Both the position numbers and the translations under genes were made by a program. Positions 1 through 8,520 of a DNA stretch of 27,186 nt are shown in pieces. How positions within the stretch are numbered: the stretch's first letter is position 1; each line of letters opens with the position of its first letter. This DNA is from an uncultured Prevotella sp. GTDB lineage: Bacteria; Bacteroidota; Bacteroidia; Bacteroidales; Bacteroidaceae. The stretch lies in assembly GCA_937895845.1 (NCBI GenBank), contig CALBLK010000041.1, positions 1 through 27,186 of the forward strand, read 5' to 3'. Under the pieces are notes generated by a model. That model was not told where the DNA came from, ran no database searches, and worked only from the letters and a program-made list of their open reading frames with translations.

Positions 1-237
1 TGTCTGCCTTGCCGCTTGTACAAGCCTTCCCAGCAGTTGCCCGCCCAGCAGGCTCGGGGTGCCTCCACCAATATATATGGTGGTTGCAGGCTCGGTCACT
101 TCTTCATGCCGCAGTGTGATCTCACGGCATAAAGCTTCCACATAGTCATGTGCCAGACTGAGGAGCGTTGTGGAGTAGAAGCCGCAGTACAGGCATCTGC
201 TTTTGCAAAATGGGATGTGGATATATATACCAGACAT
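1..237 (-). CDS. hemW: HemW-like radical SAM protein, 5' part only
   Basis: The minus strand reads open from an ATG at 237 to the window edge (79 codons), so the C-terminal part is missing. The N-terminus shows the radical SAM signature C11-x3-C15-x2-C18 in the context IHIPFCKSRCLYCGFYST. Further on is YIGGGTPSLL, the glycine-rich SAM-binding motif typical of the HemW/HemN-like family. HemW proteins bind heme and a 4Fe-4S cluster and are thought to act as heme chaperones; many genomes annotate them as oxygen-independent coproporphyrinogen III oxidase. The family is clear from the motifs. HemW rather than true HemN is inferred from the short N-terminus directly before the Cys cluster. The gene is divergent from fusA2. 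Confidence 0.85.
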   Translation of the reverse strand, partial: MSGIYIHIPFCKSRCLYCGFYSTTLLSLAHDYVEALCREITLRHEEVTEPATTIYIGGGTPSLLGGQLLGRLVQAARQT

Positions 238-256
238 GAGGTTGGTGGGTTTGGTG

Positions 257-264
257 CAAAAATA
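257..264 (-). promoter_or_regulatory. Putative -7 box for hemW
   Basis: On the minus strand the sequence reads TATTTTTG, matching the Bacteroidota -7 consensus TAnnTTTG, 19 bases upstream of the hemW ATG. No good -33 TTTG is present at the expected distance (CTTG at 286-289 is the nearest). The rest of the divergent gap up to 397 shows no clear fusA2 promoter; CAAGTTTG at 286-293 on the plus strand is the closest match. Confidence 0.4.
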
Positions 265-397
265 CTAATTTTATTTAACGGGTTTCAAGTTTGCGAGGAT
301 ATTTTTTGGACGTTCGGCGTTTTTTCATAACTTAGAGGCCGAAATGAATGGCGAAAAGCCGTCGCAATAACTAAAAACAACTTAAATCTATAACAGC

Positions 398-2551
398 ATG
401 AGAGTGTACCAGACAAACGAGATTAAGAACATTGCGCTGCTTGGCAGTGCGGGTAGCGGCAAGACCACTCTTGCCGAATCAATGCTTTTTGAGGCCGGCA
501 TTATCAAACGCCGCGGCTCAGTGGAGTCCAAGAACACTGTTAGTGACTATTTTCCTGTGGAGCAGGAATATGGCTATTCTGTATTCTCCACGGTTTTTCA
601 TGTTGAGTGGAACAACAAGAAACTGAACATTATAGACTGTCCCGGTAGCGACGACTTTGTCGGTGGTGCCATTACCGCTCTTAATGTAACCGACCAGGCC
701 GTTATCATGATAAACGGACAGTATGGACCCGAGGTCGGCACGCAGAACAATTTCCGCTATACGGAAAAACTGAAAAAGCCGGTAATCTTTCTGATAAACC
801 AACTTGACTCTGATAAGTGTGACTTTGACAGCATCATAGCCAACATGAAGGACATCTATGGCTCGAAATGTATGCAGATACAGTATCCTTTGGAAACCGG
901 GCCTGAGTTTCACTCGCTGATTGATGTGCTGCTGATGAAAAAATACTCATGGAAGCCCGAGGGCGGGGTTCCGACGATTGAGGATATTCCCGAGGAAGAG
1001 ATGCCAAAGGCTTTGGAACTGCACAAGGCATTGGTCGAGGCGGCCGCCGAGAACGACGAGACACTGATGGAGAAATTCTTTGAGTCGGAAAGTCTTACTG
1101 AGGATGAACTCCGTGAGGGCATCCGCAAGGGACTGATTACACGCAGCATCTTCCCCGTGTTTTGTGTCTGTGCGGGCAAGGATATGGGCGTGCGCCGGCT
1201 GATGGAATTCCTTGGCAATGTTGTTCCGTTTGTCAGTGAAATGCCTAAAGTCCACGACACCCGTGGCGAGGAGGTGCCCGCAGACAGCAACGGTCCCACG
1301 TCACTCTATTTTTTCAAGACCGGAATGGAGCCTCATATCGGTGAGGTGAGCTATTTCAAGGTGATGAGTGGAAAGGTTAAGGTGGGGGCCGACTTGGTCA
1401 ATGCCGACCGTGGCTCGCGCGAGCGACTGGCCCAGCTCTATGTCTGCGCCGGCGCTAACCGCATTGCTGTAGACGAGCTTTGTGCCGGAGACATTGGCTG
1501 CACTGTCAAGCTGAAGGATGTAAAGACTGGAAATGCCCTCAACGAGAAAGACTGTGACTATCGCTATGACTTTATCAAATATCCCAACTCCAAATACGCA
1601 CGTGCCATCAAACCGGTGAATGAGGGTGACATGGAAAAGCTTATGGCTGCCCTTTTGAAGATGCGCCAGGAAGACCCCACGTGGGTTGTCGAGCAGTCAA
1701 AAGAGCTGCGCCAGACCATTGTGCACGGACAGGGAGAGTTCCACCTGCGCACGTTGAAGTGGCGTTTGGAGAACAATGAGAAAATCATGGTCAAGTTTGA
1801 TGAACCCAAAATCCCATACCGTGAGACAATCACAAAGGCAGCAAGGGCAGAATACCGGCATAAGAAACAGTCGGGCGGTGCCGGTCAGTTTGGCGAGGTA
1901 CACCTCATAGTCGAGCCGTACGCAGAGGGAATGCCCGATCCTACCGTGTTCAAGTTTGGCGGTCAGGAATACCGTATGAACATCAAGAGCCGCGAGGAGG
2001 TGAACCTGGAGTGGGGCGGCAAGCTTGTTTTCATGAACTCTGTTGTGGGCGGAGCCATTGACGCACGCTTTATGCCGGCCATTCTCAAGGGCATCATGGA
2101 GCGTATGGAGCGCGGGCCGCTCACCGGCAGTTATGCCCGTGATGTGCGTGTGATTGTCTATGACGGCAAGATGCACCCGGTTGACTCCAACGAGCTCTCT
2201 TTCATGTTGGCGGCGCGCAATGCCTTCTCTGCCGCTTTCCGCGAGGCCGGACCTAAGATTCTTGAGCCTATCTACGACCTTGAGGTCTATGTTCCGTCTG
2301 ATTTCATGGGTGATGTGATGAGTGACCTTCAGGGGCGCCGTGCACTAATCATGGGAATGGACAGCGAGGCTGGCTACCAAAAGCTGCAGGCCAAGATTCC
2401 ACTCAAGGAGTTGGCCAATTACAGCATTTCGCTCAGTTCGATTACCGGCGGGCGTGCCTCGTTCACCACAAAGTTTGCCAGCTACGAACTTGTGCCCAAT
2501 GACATCCAGCAGCAGCTCATCAAGGAGCACGAGAGCGAGGGCGATGAATAG
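398..2551 (+). CDS. fusA2: EF-G paralogue (EF-G2 type) with degenerate GTPase motifs
   Basis: A 717-residue protein with full EF-G architecture: G domain (about 1-270), domain II (about 290-380), then domains III to V. The P-loop is GSAGSGKTT at 16-24, where canonical EF-G has AHIDAGKTT. The switch II motif is DCPGSDDF (80-87), so Ser84 replaces the catalytic His of DTPGHVDF. The G4 motif is NQLD (134-137) instead of NKxD. LepA in this same window keeps all canonical forms. This matches the Bacteroides EF-G2 group, reported in B. thetaiotaomicron to support translation without GTP hydrolysis and to matter under carbon limitation and in gut colonisation. Assignment to that group rests on motifs and my recall of the family. 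A housekeeping fusA is expected elsewhere. The ATG at 398 has no Shine-Dalgarno. Confidence 0.85.
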   Translation: MRVYQTNEIKNIALLGSAGSGKTTLAESMLFEAGIIKRRGSVESKNTVSDYFPVEQEYGYSVFSTVFHVEWNNKKLNIIDCPGSDDFVGGAITALNVTDQAVIMINGQYGPEVGTQNNFRYTEKLKKPVIFLINQLDSDKCDFDSIIANMKDIYGSKCMQIQYPLETGPEFHSLIDVLLMKKYSWKPEGGVPTIEDIPEEEMPKALELHKALVEAAAENDETLMEKFFESESLTEDELREGIRKGLITRSIFPVFCVCAGKDMGVRRLMEFLGNVVPFVSEMPKVHDTRGEEVPADSNGPTSLYFFKTGMEPHIGEVSYFKVMSGKVKVGADLVNADRGSRERLAQLYVCAGANRIAVDELCAGDIGCTVKLKDVKTGNALNEKDCDYRYDFIKYPNSKYARAIKPVNEGDMEKLMAALLKMRQEDPTWVVEQSKELRQTIVHGQGEFHLRTLKWRLENNEKIMVKFDEPKIPYRETITKAARAEYRHKKQSGGAGQFGEVHLIVEPYAEGMPDPTVFKFGGQEYRMNIKSREEVNLEWGGKLVFMNSVVGGAIDARFMPAILKGIMERMERGPLTGSYARDVRVIVYDGKMHPVDSNELSFMLAARNAFSAAFREAGPKILEPIYDLEVYVPSDFMGDVMSDLQGRRALIMGMDSEAGYQKLQAKIPLKELANYSISLSSITGGRASFTTKFASYELVPNDIQQQLIKEHESEGDE

Positions 2552-2572
2552 TGATGCGCTGTGAATGAACAG

Positions 2573-2627
2573 AAGAGGGTTCGGGCTTTTGGTAAAGGAA
2601 AGATTTTTCAGAGTCCGGACCCTCTTT
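2573..2627 (+). terminator. Hairpin downstream of fusA2
   Basis: Bases 2574-2587 pair with 2612-2625 to give a 14-bp stem with two G-U pairs and a 24-nt loop. A short run of T follows on the 3' side. It starts 22 bases after the fusA2 stop codon and looks like its intrinsic terminator, although the T-tract is weak. Confidence 0.5.
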
Positions 2628-2760
2628 GTGCTTCAGACACAAATTTAAACCCAAAACCGGTCGTCGAGCCGAAATGAACAATTGTCAGTGCCTTGGGTTA
2701 AATCTGTCTTGCCAAACAACATTCGGCCTTTTTGTCCGTTTATTATAAAAAGAATCTGCT

Positions 2761-3348
2761 ATGTTTGAAATGTTTGCCACATGGTTTTCCGCCTTGCCCG
2801 TGATGTCGCAAGTCTATTGGTGTTGCGCTGTTGCCGGGTCTTTGATATTCCTCATACAGCTTGTGCTAACACTTTTGGGAATGGATGCGAGCGATATCGA
2901 CGTAGACTTTGACGGTCCTGATACGATGGACCTCGGTGGGGGAATGTCACTGTTTACTGTCCGGGCGTTGGTCAACTTTCTCGTTGGTTTTGGCTGGTCG
3001 GGCGTCTGTTTTGGCAAAGTTGTTGACAGCGCAGCCCTGACAGTTGCAATAGCTGTGGCCACTGGGCTGCTGTTTTCCTGGGTCATCCTTTTCCTCTACA
3101 GTAAGATGAAGCGCCTGGAGTACAACGCTGCTTTCGCCATCAGTGACTGTGTGGGACAGACGGGCACCGTTTACCTCCGCATTCCTGCCGCCCGCTCGGG
3201 TATGGGCAAGGTTCAGGTGAGTGTGCGCGGTTCAGTCCACGAGGTAGCGGCATGCACAGATGGCGGGCAGATAGCCTCTGGCACCTTAGTCCGCGTGGTT
3301 GAGGCAATCAATGCAGACTGTCTTTTGGTTGTGCCCGCTGCACAGTAG
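2761..3348 (+). CDS. NfeD-like membrane protein with C-terminal OB-fold
   Basis: A 195-residue protein. Three hydrophobic segments are visible at about 17-40, 64-85 and 90-113, followed by a soluble C-terminal part (about 125-195). That part, with VGQTGTVYLRIP and a late GTLVRVVEA, resembles the OB-fold of NfeD-type proteins. NfeD proteins partner with flotillin/SPFH proteins in membranes, and in many Bacteroidales the gene next to this family encodes a flotillin. Here the next gene, 67 bases on, is a polysaccharide flippase and no SPFH gene follows. The function is therefore uncertain. No TAnnTTTG promoter box was found in the 2628-2760 gap. ATG 2761 is the first start that leaves the N-terminal hydrophobic segment intact. 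Confidence 0.7.
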   Translation: MFEMFATWFSALPVMSQVYWCCAVAGSLIFLIQLVLTLLGMDASDIDVDFDGPDTMDLGGGMSLFTVRALVNFLVGFGWSGVCFGKVVDSAALTVAIAVATGLLFSWVILFLYSKMKRLEYNAAFAISDCVGQTGTVYLRIPAARSGMGKVQVSVRGSVHEVAACTDGGQIASGTLVRVVEAINADCLLVVPAAQ

Positions 3349-3415
3349 TTCCATGTTTCTTTGGCAAGGGTAGGAGTGTCCCCGGGTTGTGACACAGACA
3401 GAGCGGCAGGAAGAG

Positions 3416-4936
3416 ATGGGCGACAGAGTGCATAAGAGTTTGCTGAACGCGCGAGTGAATGTGGTGTTCTATTTCCTCACTCTGTTTCTCGCTTTCTTTT
3501 CCAGAAAGATATTCCTTGACTGCCTTGGGGCTGACTTTATCGGACTGACAGGAACCCTCGGCAATATCCTTGGCTATTTGAATCTGGCCGAATTGGGCAT
3601 ATCGGCATCGGTGGGCTATTTTCTGTTCAGGCCGATACAGTCAGGCAACAGGGCAGGGATTCAGGACATCCTGTCAGTGTTGGGCTACCTGTACAGCAAA
3701 ATAGGCTTGCTCATCCTCACCGTCGGCGTTCTGGTCAGCCTCTCTTTCCCCTTTGTGTTTTCAAACACCAGCCTTGGCCTTGGCATCGTCTATTTTTCAT
3801 TCTATTCTCTTTTAGGCAGCGCCCTTGTCGGATATTTCATCAACTACCGCCAGATTCTTCTGGCTGCCGACCAAAAGACCTACCTGGTGGCCATCTACAC
3901 CCAAGGTGCCACCCTGGCCAAGACCGCCCTTCAGATTTTCCTCGCCTATACCTATAAAGACCTGTATCTCTGGGTGTCTGTTGAATTTGTCTTTGGCCTG
4001 CTTGGATGTGTCATCCTCAACTGGAAAATCAACAGGGAATACCCGTGGCTTCGGGTGAACAGGAAGAATGGCAGGGCCTTGCTGTCCAAATACCCCGACA
4101 TCACTGGCAAGACCAGGCAGATTTTCATCCACAAGATTAAGGACTTCCTGCTTGTCAAGAGCGATGAACTCTTTATTTTCATCTTTGTATCCTTGAAAAT
4201 GGTAGCGCTCTATGGCAACTATCTTATCATTGTTTCCAAGCTCATTTCCCTGTTTTCTTCCATTACCGGCAGCATAGGGGCTGGCATAGGCAACCTTGTT
4301 GCCGAGGGTAACAGGCCGCACATTCTCCGCGTGTTCTGGCAGGTCACAACCATGCAGCATTTCATAGCAGCGTTTCTGTGCTTCTCCCTGTACAATTATT
4401 TAGAGCCCTTTGTCGCCCTCTGGCTTGGCGACAAGTACATCCTTGACCATGGCATTCTGGTTTTGCTCTTGGTGTTCATCTATATCACCAATTCCAGAAA
4501 CTCAGTTGACTGTTTCAATTATGCCTATGGACTTTATGCCGATGTGTGGTCGGCATGGACGGAGCTGGTCATCAACCTCACTGTAACAGTCATCTTTGGT
4601 CTCAAATGGGGCATTGCAGGCATCTTGCTTGGAAAAATTTCAAGTCTGCTCGCCATTGTAGTGCTGTGGAAGCCGTACTACCTTTTCCATTCAGGTTTCA
4701 AAGCGTCCGCATCCAGCTACTGGGCTGGTGTGTCAAGAAACTATGTCATCTCAGCCTTGTCAATCGCAGTTCCGACGTATATCTTGCGCCAGACACCGGT
4801 CAGTCCTTATCAGAGTCTTGTGAGCTGGATGCTTTACGCATCCATAGGTACCGTTCTCTTTCTGCTGTTGTCTTTCCCCCTGAACCTGTTGTTTGCCAAA
4901 GGGGCCAAAGATTGCATCCGCCGCTTCTTGAAGTGA
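3416..4936 (+). CDS. Polysaccharide (O-antigen/capsule) flippase, MOP superfamily
   Basis: A polytopic membrane protein of 506 residues with 12 or more hydrophobic segments across its whole length. The N-terminal region (NARVNVVFYFLTLFLAFFSRK) and the following helix with FIGLTGTLGNILGYLNLAELG are typical of Wzx-like lipid-linked oligosaccharide flippases of Bacteroidota. Such proteins move undecaprenyl-linked glycan units across the inner membrane. The reading frame is open from a GTG at 3389, but the ATG at 3416 is preferred because it sits just before the first conserved segment. The product may serve the glycosyltransferases further right (11033-14036, 17601-18620), though it is separated from them by the RM locus. 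It converges on hsdR with a 48-bp gap. Confidence 0.85.
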   Translation: MGDRVHKSLLNARVNVVFYFLTLFLAFFSRKIFLDCLGADFIGLTGTLGNILGYLNLAELGISASVGYFLFRPIQSGNRAGIQDILSVLGYLYSKIGLLILTVGVLVSLSFPFVFSNTSLGLGIVYFSFYSLLGSALVGYFINYRQILLAADQKTYLVAIYTQGATLAKTALQIFLAYTYKDLYLWVSVEFVFGLLGCVILNWKINREYPWLRVNRKNGRALLSKYPDITGKTRQIFIHKIKDFLLVKSDELFIFIFVSLKMVALYGNYLIIVSKLISLFSSITGSIGAGIGNLVAEGNRPHILRVFWQVTTMQHFIAAFLCFSLYNYLEPFVALWLGDKYILDHGILVLLLVFIYITNSRNSVDCFNYAYGLYADVWSAWTELVINLTVTVIFGLKWGIAGILLGKISSLLAIVVLWKPYYLFHSGFKASASSYWAGVSRNYVISALSIAVPTYILRQTPVSPYQSLVSWMLYASIGTVLFLLLSFPLNLLFAKGAKDCIRRFLK

Positions 4937-4984
4937 CCGTGCGAGCCTTTCTGGAAGGTTTTGGCTTCTTCCACACTTTCAGTG

Positions 4985-7900
4985 TCAGAAGTTGCCGTTG
5001 GCTATGTCAAAGAATTTGTTGAAGAATGCTTTCAGCCTTTCGAGCATTTGATGCAGCTTGCCTTCGCGGTTGGCATTCGGGTCAAACGGGTTGATGGGCG
5101 GCATGATGCCGTTGAGTTCCAGTCCGCCTTCTGCCACATAGCCGCGCTTGAACGAAGTTTCCATAAATTCTTTCGCTTCGCTGGCTTTTAGGTGCTCCTC
5201 TTTCACGATAGCCTCAAACTCCTCGCGCTTGCGCCTGTTCACATATTTTTGCCACTTGCCGTTTATCTCGCTGTCGGGTGTCAGCGATTCGATAAACTGC
5301 TCAATGAGTTCCTTCTTGTCGCGCAGGTCGGGACTGGCATCAATGGACTTGCTTATTTTCACCATAAGCTCGGCGTTGTTTTGGTGCCCTTCGTTATACT
5401 GCTCTACAAGGAACAGGATATAGTCAATGTTTACCTCCACCTGTCTTACCAGTTCCATCTCGAACACCACGTCATCGTTGATGTCGGTCTTGTCGTGCTT
5501 CTCTCTGTTGCGGTACTTGTCGGCAAGGTCAATGTATATGCTGGTGTAGTCTTGTATGTCACGTTCCGGAATACAGTCGGCATCTGCAAACTGGTCAAAG
5601 CACGACAGCAGATTGCGCATCTTCAGCACCGCGCCGAACAGTCGTATAAACGCTTTCTCTGCCTTTTCGCCAAGTGGCAGCTCGCCTGGTGCGTGCATTT
5701 CGCGCAACGTGTCTGCCATTTCCTTGTAGCCCATACGGTGCTTGCCGTTGTAGTCGGTATAGCCGTTCATGTAATCATCGAAAGGACGGAGTATTGTCAC
5801 GTCCTTGGCGTCAGGATCTCCGAAGAGTGCGAGGCATTTGTTTGTTGCATCCTCAGGATTGCGGAAGCAAACAATGTTGCCAAAGGTCTTTACGGAGTTC
5901 AATATGCGGTTAGTGCGACTGTATGCTTGCAACAGTCCGTGATAGCGCAGGTTCTTGTCTACCCAGAGAGTGTTGAGCGTCGTTGCGTCAAAACCGGTAA
6001 GGAACCTGTTGACCACAATAAGTATGTCTATCTCGCGGTTCTTCATTCGCAACGACACGTCCTTGTAGTAGTTCGGAAACTTGTCTGCCGAAGTGTCGTA
6101 GTTGGTGTTGAATATCTTGTTATAGTCGGCAATGGCTTTCTCCAAGAAGTCACGGCTGCCCTGGTCGAGTCCGTTGGCCGAGTCATTGTTTTCCTCGGTG
6201 TCACCACAGTCGTCCACTTCCTCGTTAGGTGCATAGCTGAATATTGTGGCCACACGCAGTCGCCTGTTTTCTGGCAGCGTTTCCATCTGGCGCATGAACT
6301 CCATGTAGTAGAGCCTTGCATAATGGATGCTCTGCACGGCGAAAATGGAATTGAAGCCGCCCAACCTTGTCTTCTGCCTCACTTCTTCTATATCTTTCTT
6401 CTTGGCGTTAGCCACCTCCCCTATGTTCACGAGCTTGCTGAACGTGTAGGCAGAACTTCGTTTGGTCTGTTGGTCAAAGTGCTCGAGAATATATGCCGTA
6501 ACGTTGTGTATGCGGCGAGGGTCTTCGAGGGCTTTCTCTCGCTTGATGTCCCACACATCGCTGTTCTCCACGCCTTTCTTTTCCTTGATGGTGCGTATGT
6601 ATGCCACGCGGAACGGCAGCACGTTGTGGTCGCGTATGGCATCCACGATGGTGTAAGGCGGGAACTGCTTGCCGAACACGTCGGCTGTCATGCGGTTTAT
6701 GCCCTTGCCGCTTGACATGTTTTCCTTGAAAATGGGTGTGCCTGTAAAACCAAACAGGTAGTATTTCTTGAAACGCTTGGTGATGGCATTGTGCATCTCG
6801 CCAAACTGCGAGCGGTGGCACTCGTCGAATATCATCACCACTTCCTTGTTGTAGAATTCGTGCTGAGAATTTTTCCGAATGAACGAGGCGAGTTTTTGTA
6901 TGGTTGTGATGATTATCTTTTTCTTGCTGCTCTTGGAGCTGATTTGGTCTGTCAGTGCCTTTGTGGACGTGTTGCCGTTGGCTGCTCCCTTTTGGAAACG
7001 GTCGTATTCCTTCATCGTTTGATAGTCCAGGTCCTTGCGGTCTACCACAAACATCACTTTGTCTACATAATCCTTTTGGCAAGCAAGCTGTGCCGCCTTG
7101 AACGAAGTGAGTGTCTTGCCGGAGCCTGTGGTGTGCCAAATATATCCTCCTGCGTCTATCGTGCCGTATTTCTTGGCATTGTGCGAAATTTCTATCTGGT
7201 TGAGCAGCTTCTCCGTGGCTGCAATCTGGTAGGGACGCATCACCATCAATATTTTCTGTTCCGTGAACACACAGTATTTCGTGAGTATGTTCAGCAGCGA
7301 GTGACGGCTGAAGAATGTGGCGGTGAAATCCGTCAGGTCGCCAAGCACTTTGTTTCTGGCATCTGCCCAGTAGCTTGTGAACTCAAACGAGTTGCAGGTT
7401 TTCTGCCGTGGTTTCTTGCCTGTCTTTGACTGCTCCTTGATGCGGTTGGCACGAGTGGTATTGCTGTAGTACTTGGTTTCCGTGCCGTTGGATATCACGA
7501 ATATCTGCACATACTCGAAAAGCGTGCTGCCTGCCCAAAATGATTCCCTGCCGTAGCGGTTTATCTGATTGAACGCTTCTTTCAGTGCCACACCTCTGCG
7601 CTTTAATTCTATATGCACAAGAGGCAGACCGTTGACGAGTATCGTCACATCGTAGCGGTTGTCGTAAGTTCCGTCGTCCACGGCATATTGGTTGATTACT
7701 TGCGTGTAGTTGTGGTGAACATCGTCTTTGTCTATGAGCTTGATATTGCGCTGCTGCCCGTTGTCAAGTTCCAGTGTCTTGATGTGGTCTTGCTGTATGG
7801 TCTGTGCCTTCTCGGTGATGCCGTTGCCCTCGTTTGCTATCTCGCTCTTGAAGAAGCGTTCCCATTCTGCGTCTGTGAAAGTGTAGTCGTTGAGACGTTC

Positions 7901-8107
7901 GAGTTGTTTACGCAAATTGGCAACCAACTTGCTCTCGTGCTTTATCGGCACATAGTCGTAACCCTGTCGTTGGAGCTGTTCTATCATCTCGCGCTCCAAG
8001 TCGGGCTCGCTCTGGTAGAATGTGTCACGCACAGTGTCCGGACGTTCATAATGCGACACCACCGTGCTCTGGTTGTTCTCGGACAGTATATCGTAGGTCT
8101 CTGGCAT
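4985..8107 (-). CDS. hsdR: Type I restriction enzyme, subunit R
   Basis: An intact 1040-residue frame. An N-terminal PD-(D/E)xK nuclease is marked by D153 and E167-x-K169 (RYDVT ... IELKRRG). The superfamily 2 translocase follows, with Walker A HTTGSGKT (325-332), DECH (428-431) and FTGTP (454-458), then the C-terminal helical region that binds the methylase core. HsdR cuts DNA after ATP-driven translocation once HsdS-HsdM recognises an unmodified site. The gene is third in the minus-strand order hsdM, yhcG remnant, hsdR. No hsdS is in the window, so restriction would need a specificity subunit from elsewhere or is lost. The start codon lies beside a 17-nt palindrome and directly at the end of the yhcG remnant. 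Start 8107 fits the family N-terminus (YDILSENNQSTVV). Confidence 0.95.
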   Translation of the reverse strand: MPETYDILSENNQSTVVSHYERPDTVRDTFYQSEPDLEREMIEQLQRQGYDYVPIKHESKLVANLRKQLERLNDYTFTDAEWERFFKSEIANEGNGITEKAQTIQQDHIKTLELDNGQQRNIKLIDKDDVHHNYTQVINQYAVDDGTYDNRYDVTILVNGLPLVHIELKRRGVALKEAFNQINRYGRESFWAGSTLFEYVQIFVISNGTETKYYSNTTRANRIKEQSKTGKKPRQKTCNSFEFTSYWADARNKVLGDLTDFTATFFSRHSLLNILTKYCVFTEQKILMVMRPYQIAATEKLLNQIEISHNAKKYGTIDAGGYIWHTTGSGKTLTSFKAAQLACQKDYVDKVMFVVDRKDLDYQTMKEYDRFQKGAANGNTSTKALTDQISSKSSKKKIIITTIQKLASFIRKNSQHEFYNKEVVMIFDECHRSQFGEMHNAITKRFKKYYLFGFTGTPIFKENMSSGKGINRMTADVFGKQFPPYTIVDAIRDHNVLPFRVAYIRTIKEKKGVENSDVWDIKREKALEDPRRIHNVTAYILEHFDQQTKRSSAYTFSKLVNIGEVANAKKKDIEEVRQKTRLGGFNSIFAVQSIHYARLYYMEFMRQMETLPENRRLRVATIFSYAPNEEVDDCGDTEENNDSANGLDQGSRDFLEKAIADYNKIFNTNYDTSADKFPNYYKDVSLRMKNREIDILIVVNRFLTGFDATTLNTLWVDKNLRYHGLLQAYSRTNRILNSVKTFGNIVCFRNPEDATNKCLALFGDPDAKDVTILRPFDDYMNGYTDYNGKHRMGYKEMADTLREMHAPGELPLGEKAEKAFIRLFGAVLKMRNLLSCFDQFADADCIPERDIQDYTSIYIDLADKYRNREKHDKTDINDDVVFEMELVRQVEVNIDYILFLVEQYNEGHQNNAELMVKISKSIDASPDLRDKKELIEQFIESLTPDSEINGKWQKYVNRRKREEFEAIVKEEHLKASEAKEFMETSFKRGYVAEGGLELNGIMPPINPFDPNANREGKLHQMLERLKAFFNKFFDIANGNF

Positions 8108-8516
8108 ACCAACGACGAGCCTCGTCGTCCTTCACATCCAATAGCAAATAATAGTGCGACCATGACAGTAGTTCAGATTTTCCAATCGCTGTTTGGAAAA
8201 TGTTAGGGAAAACAGTATAGAAACGAATAAAGTTATACAGATAACTTTTGGTAAACCCCTTGCCGTAAATCTCCGTCAACCTTTTTGAAAGGCTTTTTAC
8301 GATTTCCGCCCCATAGTCGGCGCGGTCTTTACCGCCAAGAATCTCTTCGTGTATGCGTTTGCCAAGCAGTCAGTTGCGTTGCAGCATAACAATGTTAATC
8401 GCGCGATAAGCCGCTTTGCGGCTTGCGTCTATTATGTGCCGTGCGTCAAGCAACAGGTCGCCGCTATTTGTGTAAGACGGCATATTCAGCCCTTTTATAG
8501 AGAAGTCATTGTCCAT
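8108..8516 (-). pseudogene. Truncated DUF1016/YhcG-type nuclease gene
   Basis: Translating the minus strand from ATG 8516 gives a DUF1016 N-terminal domain. It has an opening helix (ARHIIDASRKAAYRAINIV), then MLQRN, a TGA stop at 8370-8372, and in the same frame LLGKRIHEEI, LTEIYGKGFTKSYLYNF and LLSWSHYYLLLDV, ending near RRWY. Family members carry Trp after QRN, so TGG has become TGA. The central and C-terminal PD-(D/E)xK part is missing, because the homology stops where hsdR begins. The ATG lies 4 bases after the hsdM stop, as in a tight operon. DUF1016 genes are common passengers of type I RM operons in Bacteroidota. The loss probably came from a deletion that also removed hsdS. Confidence 0.8.
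8112..8128. repeat. 17-nt perfect palindrome before hsdR start
   Basis: ACGACGAG (8112-8119), a single C, then CTCGTCGT (8121-8128). It encodes DDEARR of the yhcG remnant and ends 4 bases before the hsdR ATG. In RNA it would form an 8-bp stem immediately upstream of the start codon. Confidence 0.8.
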
Positions 8517-8520
8517 AAGT

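Noticed and set aside
5192..6715. 507-codon plus-strand open frame
   Set aside because: It is antisense to hsdR, whose motifs are intact. The translation is low in recognisable domains and arises from codon bias.
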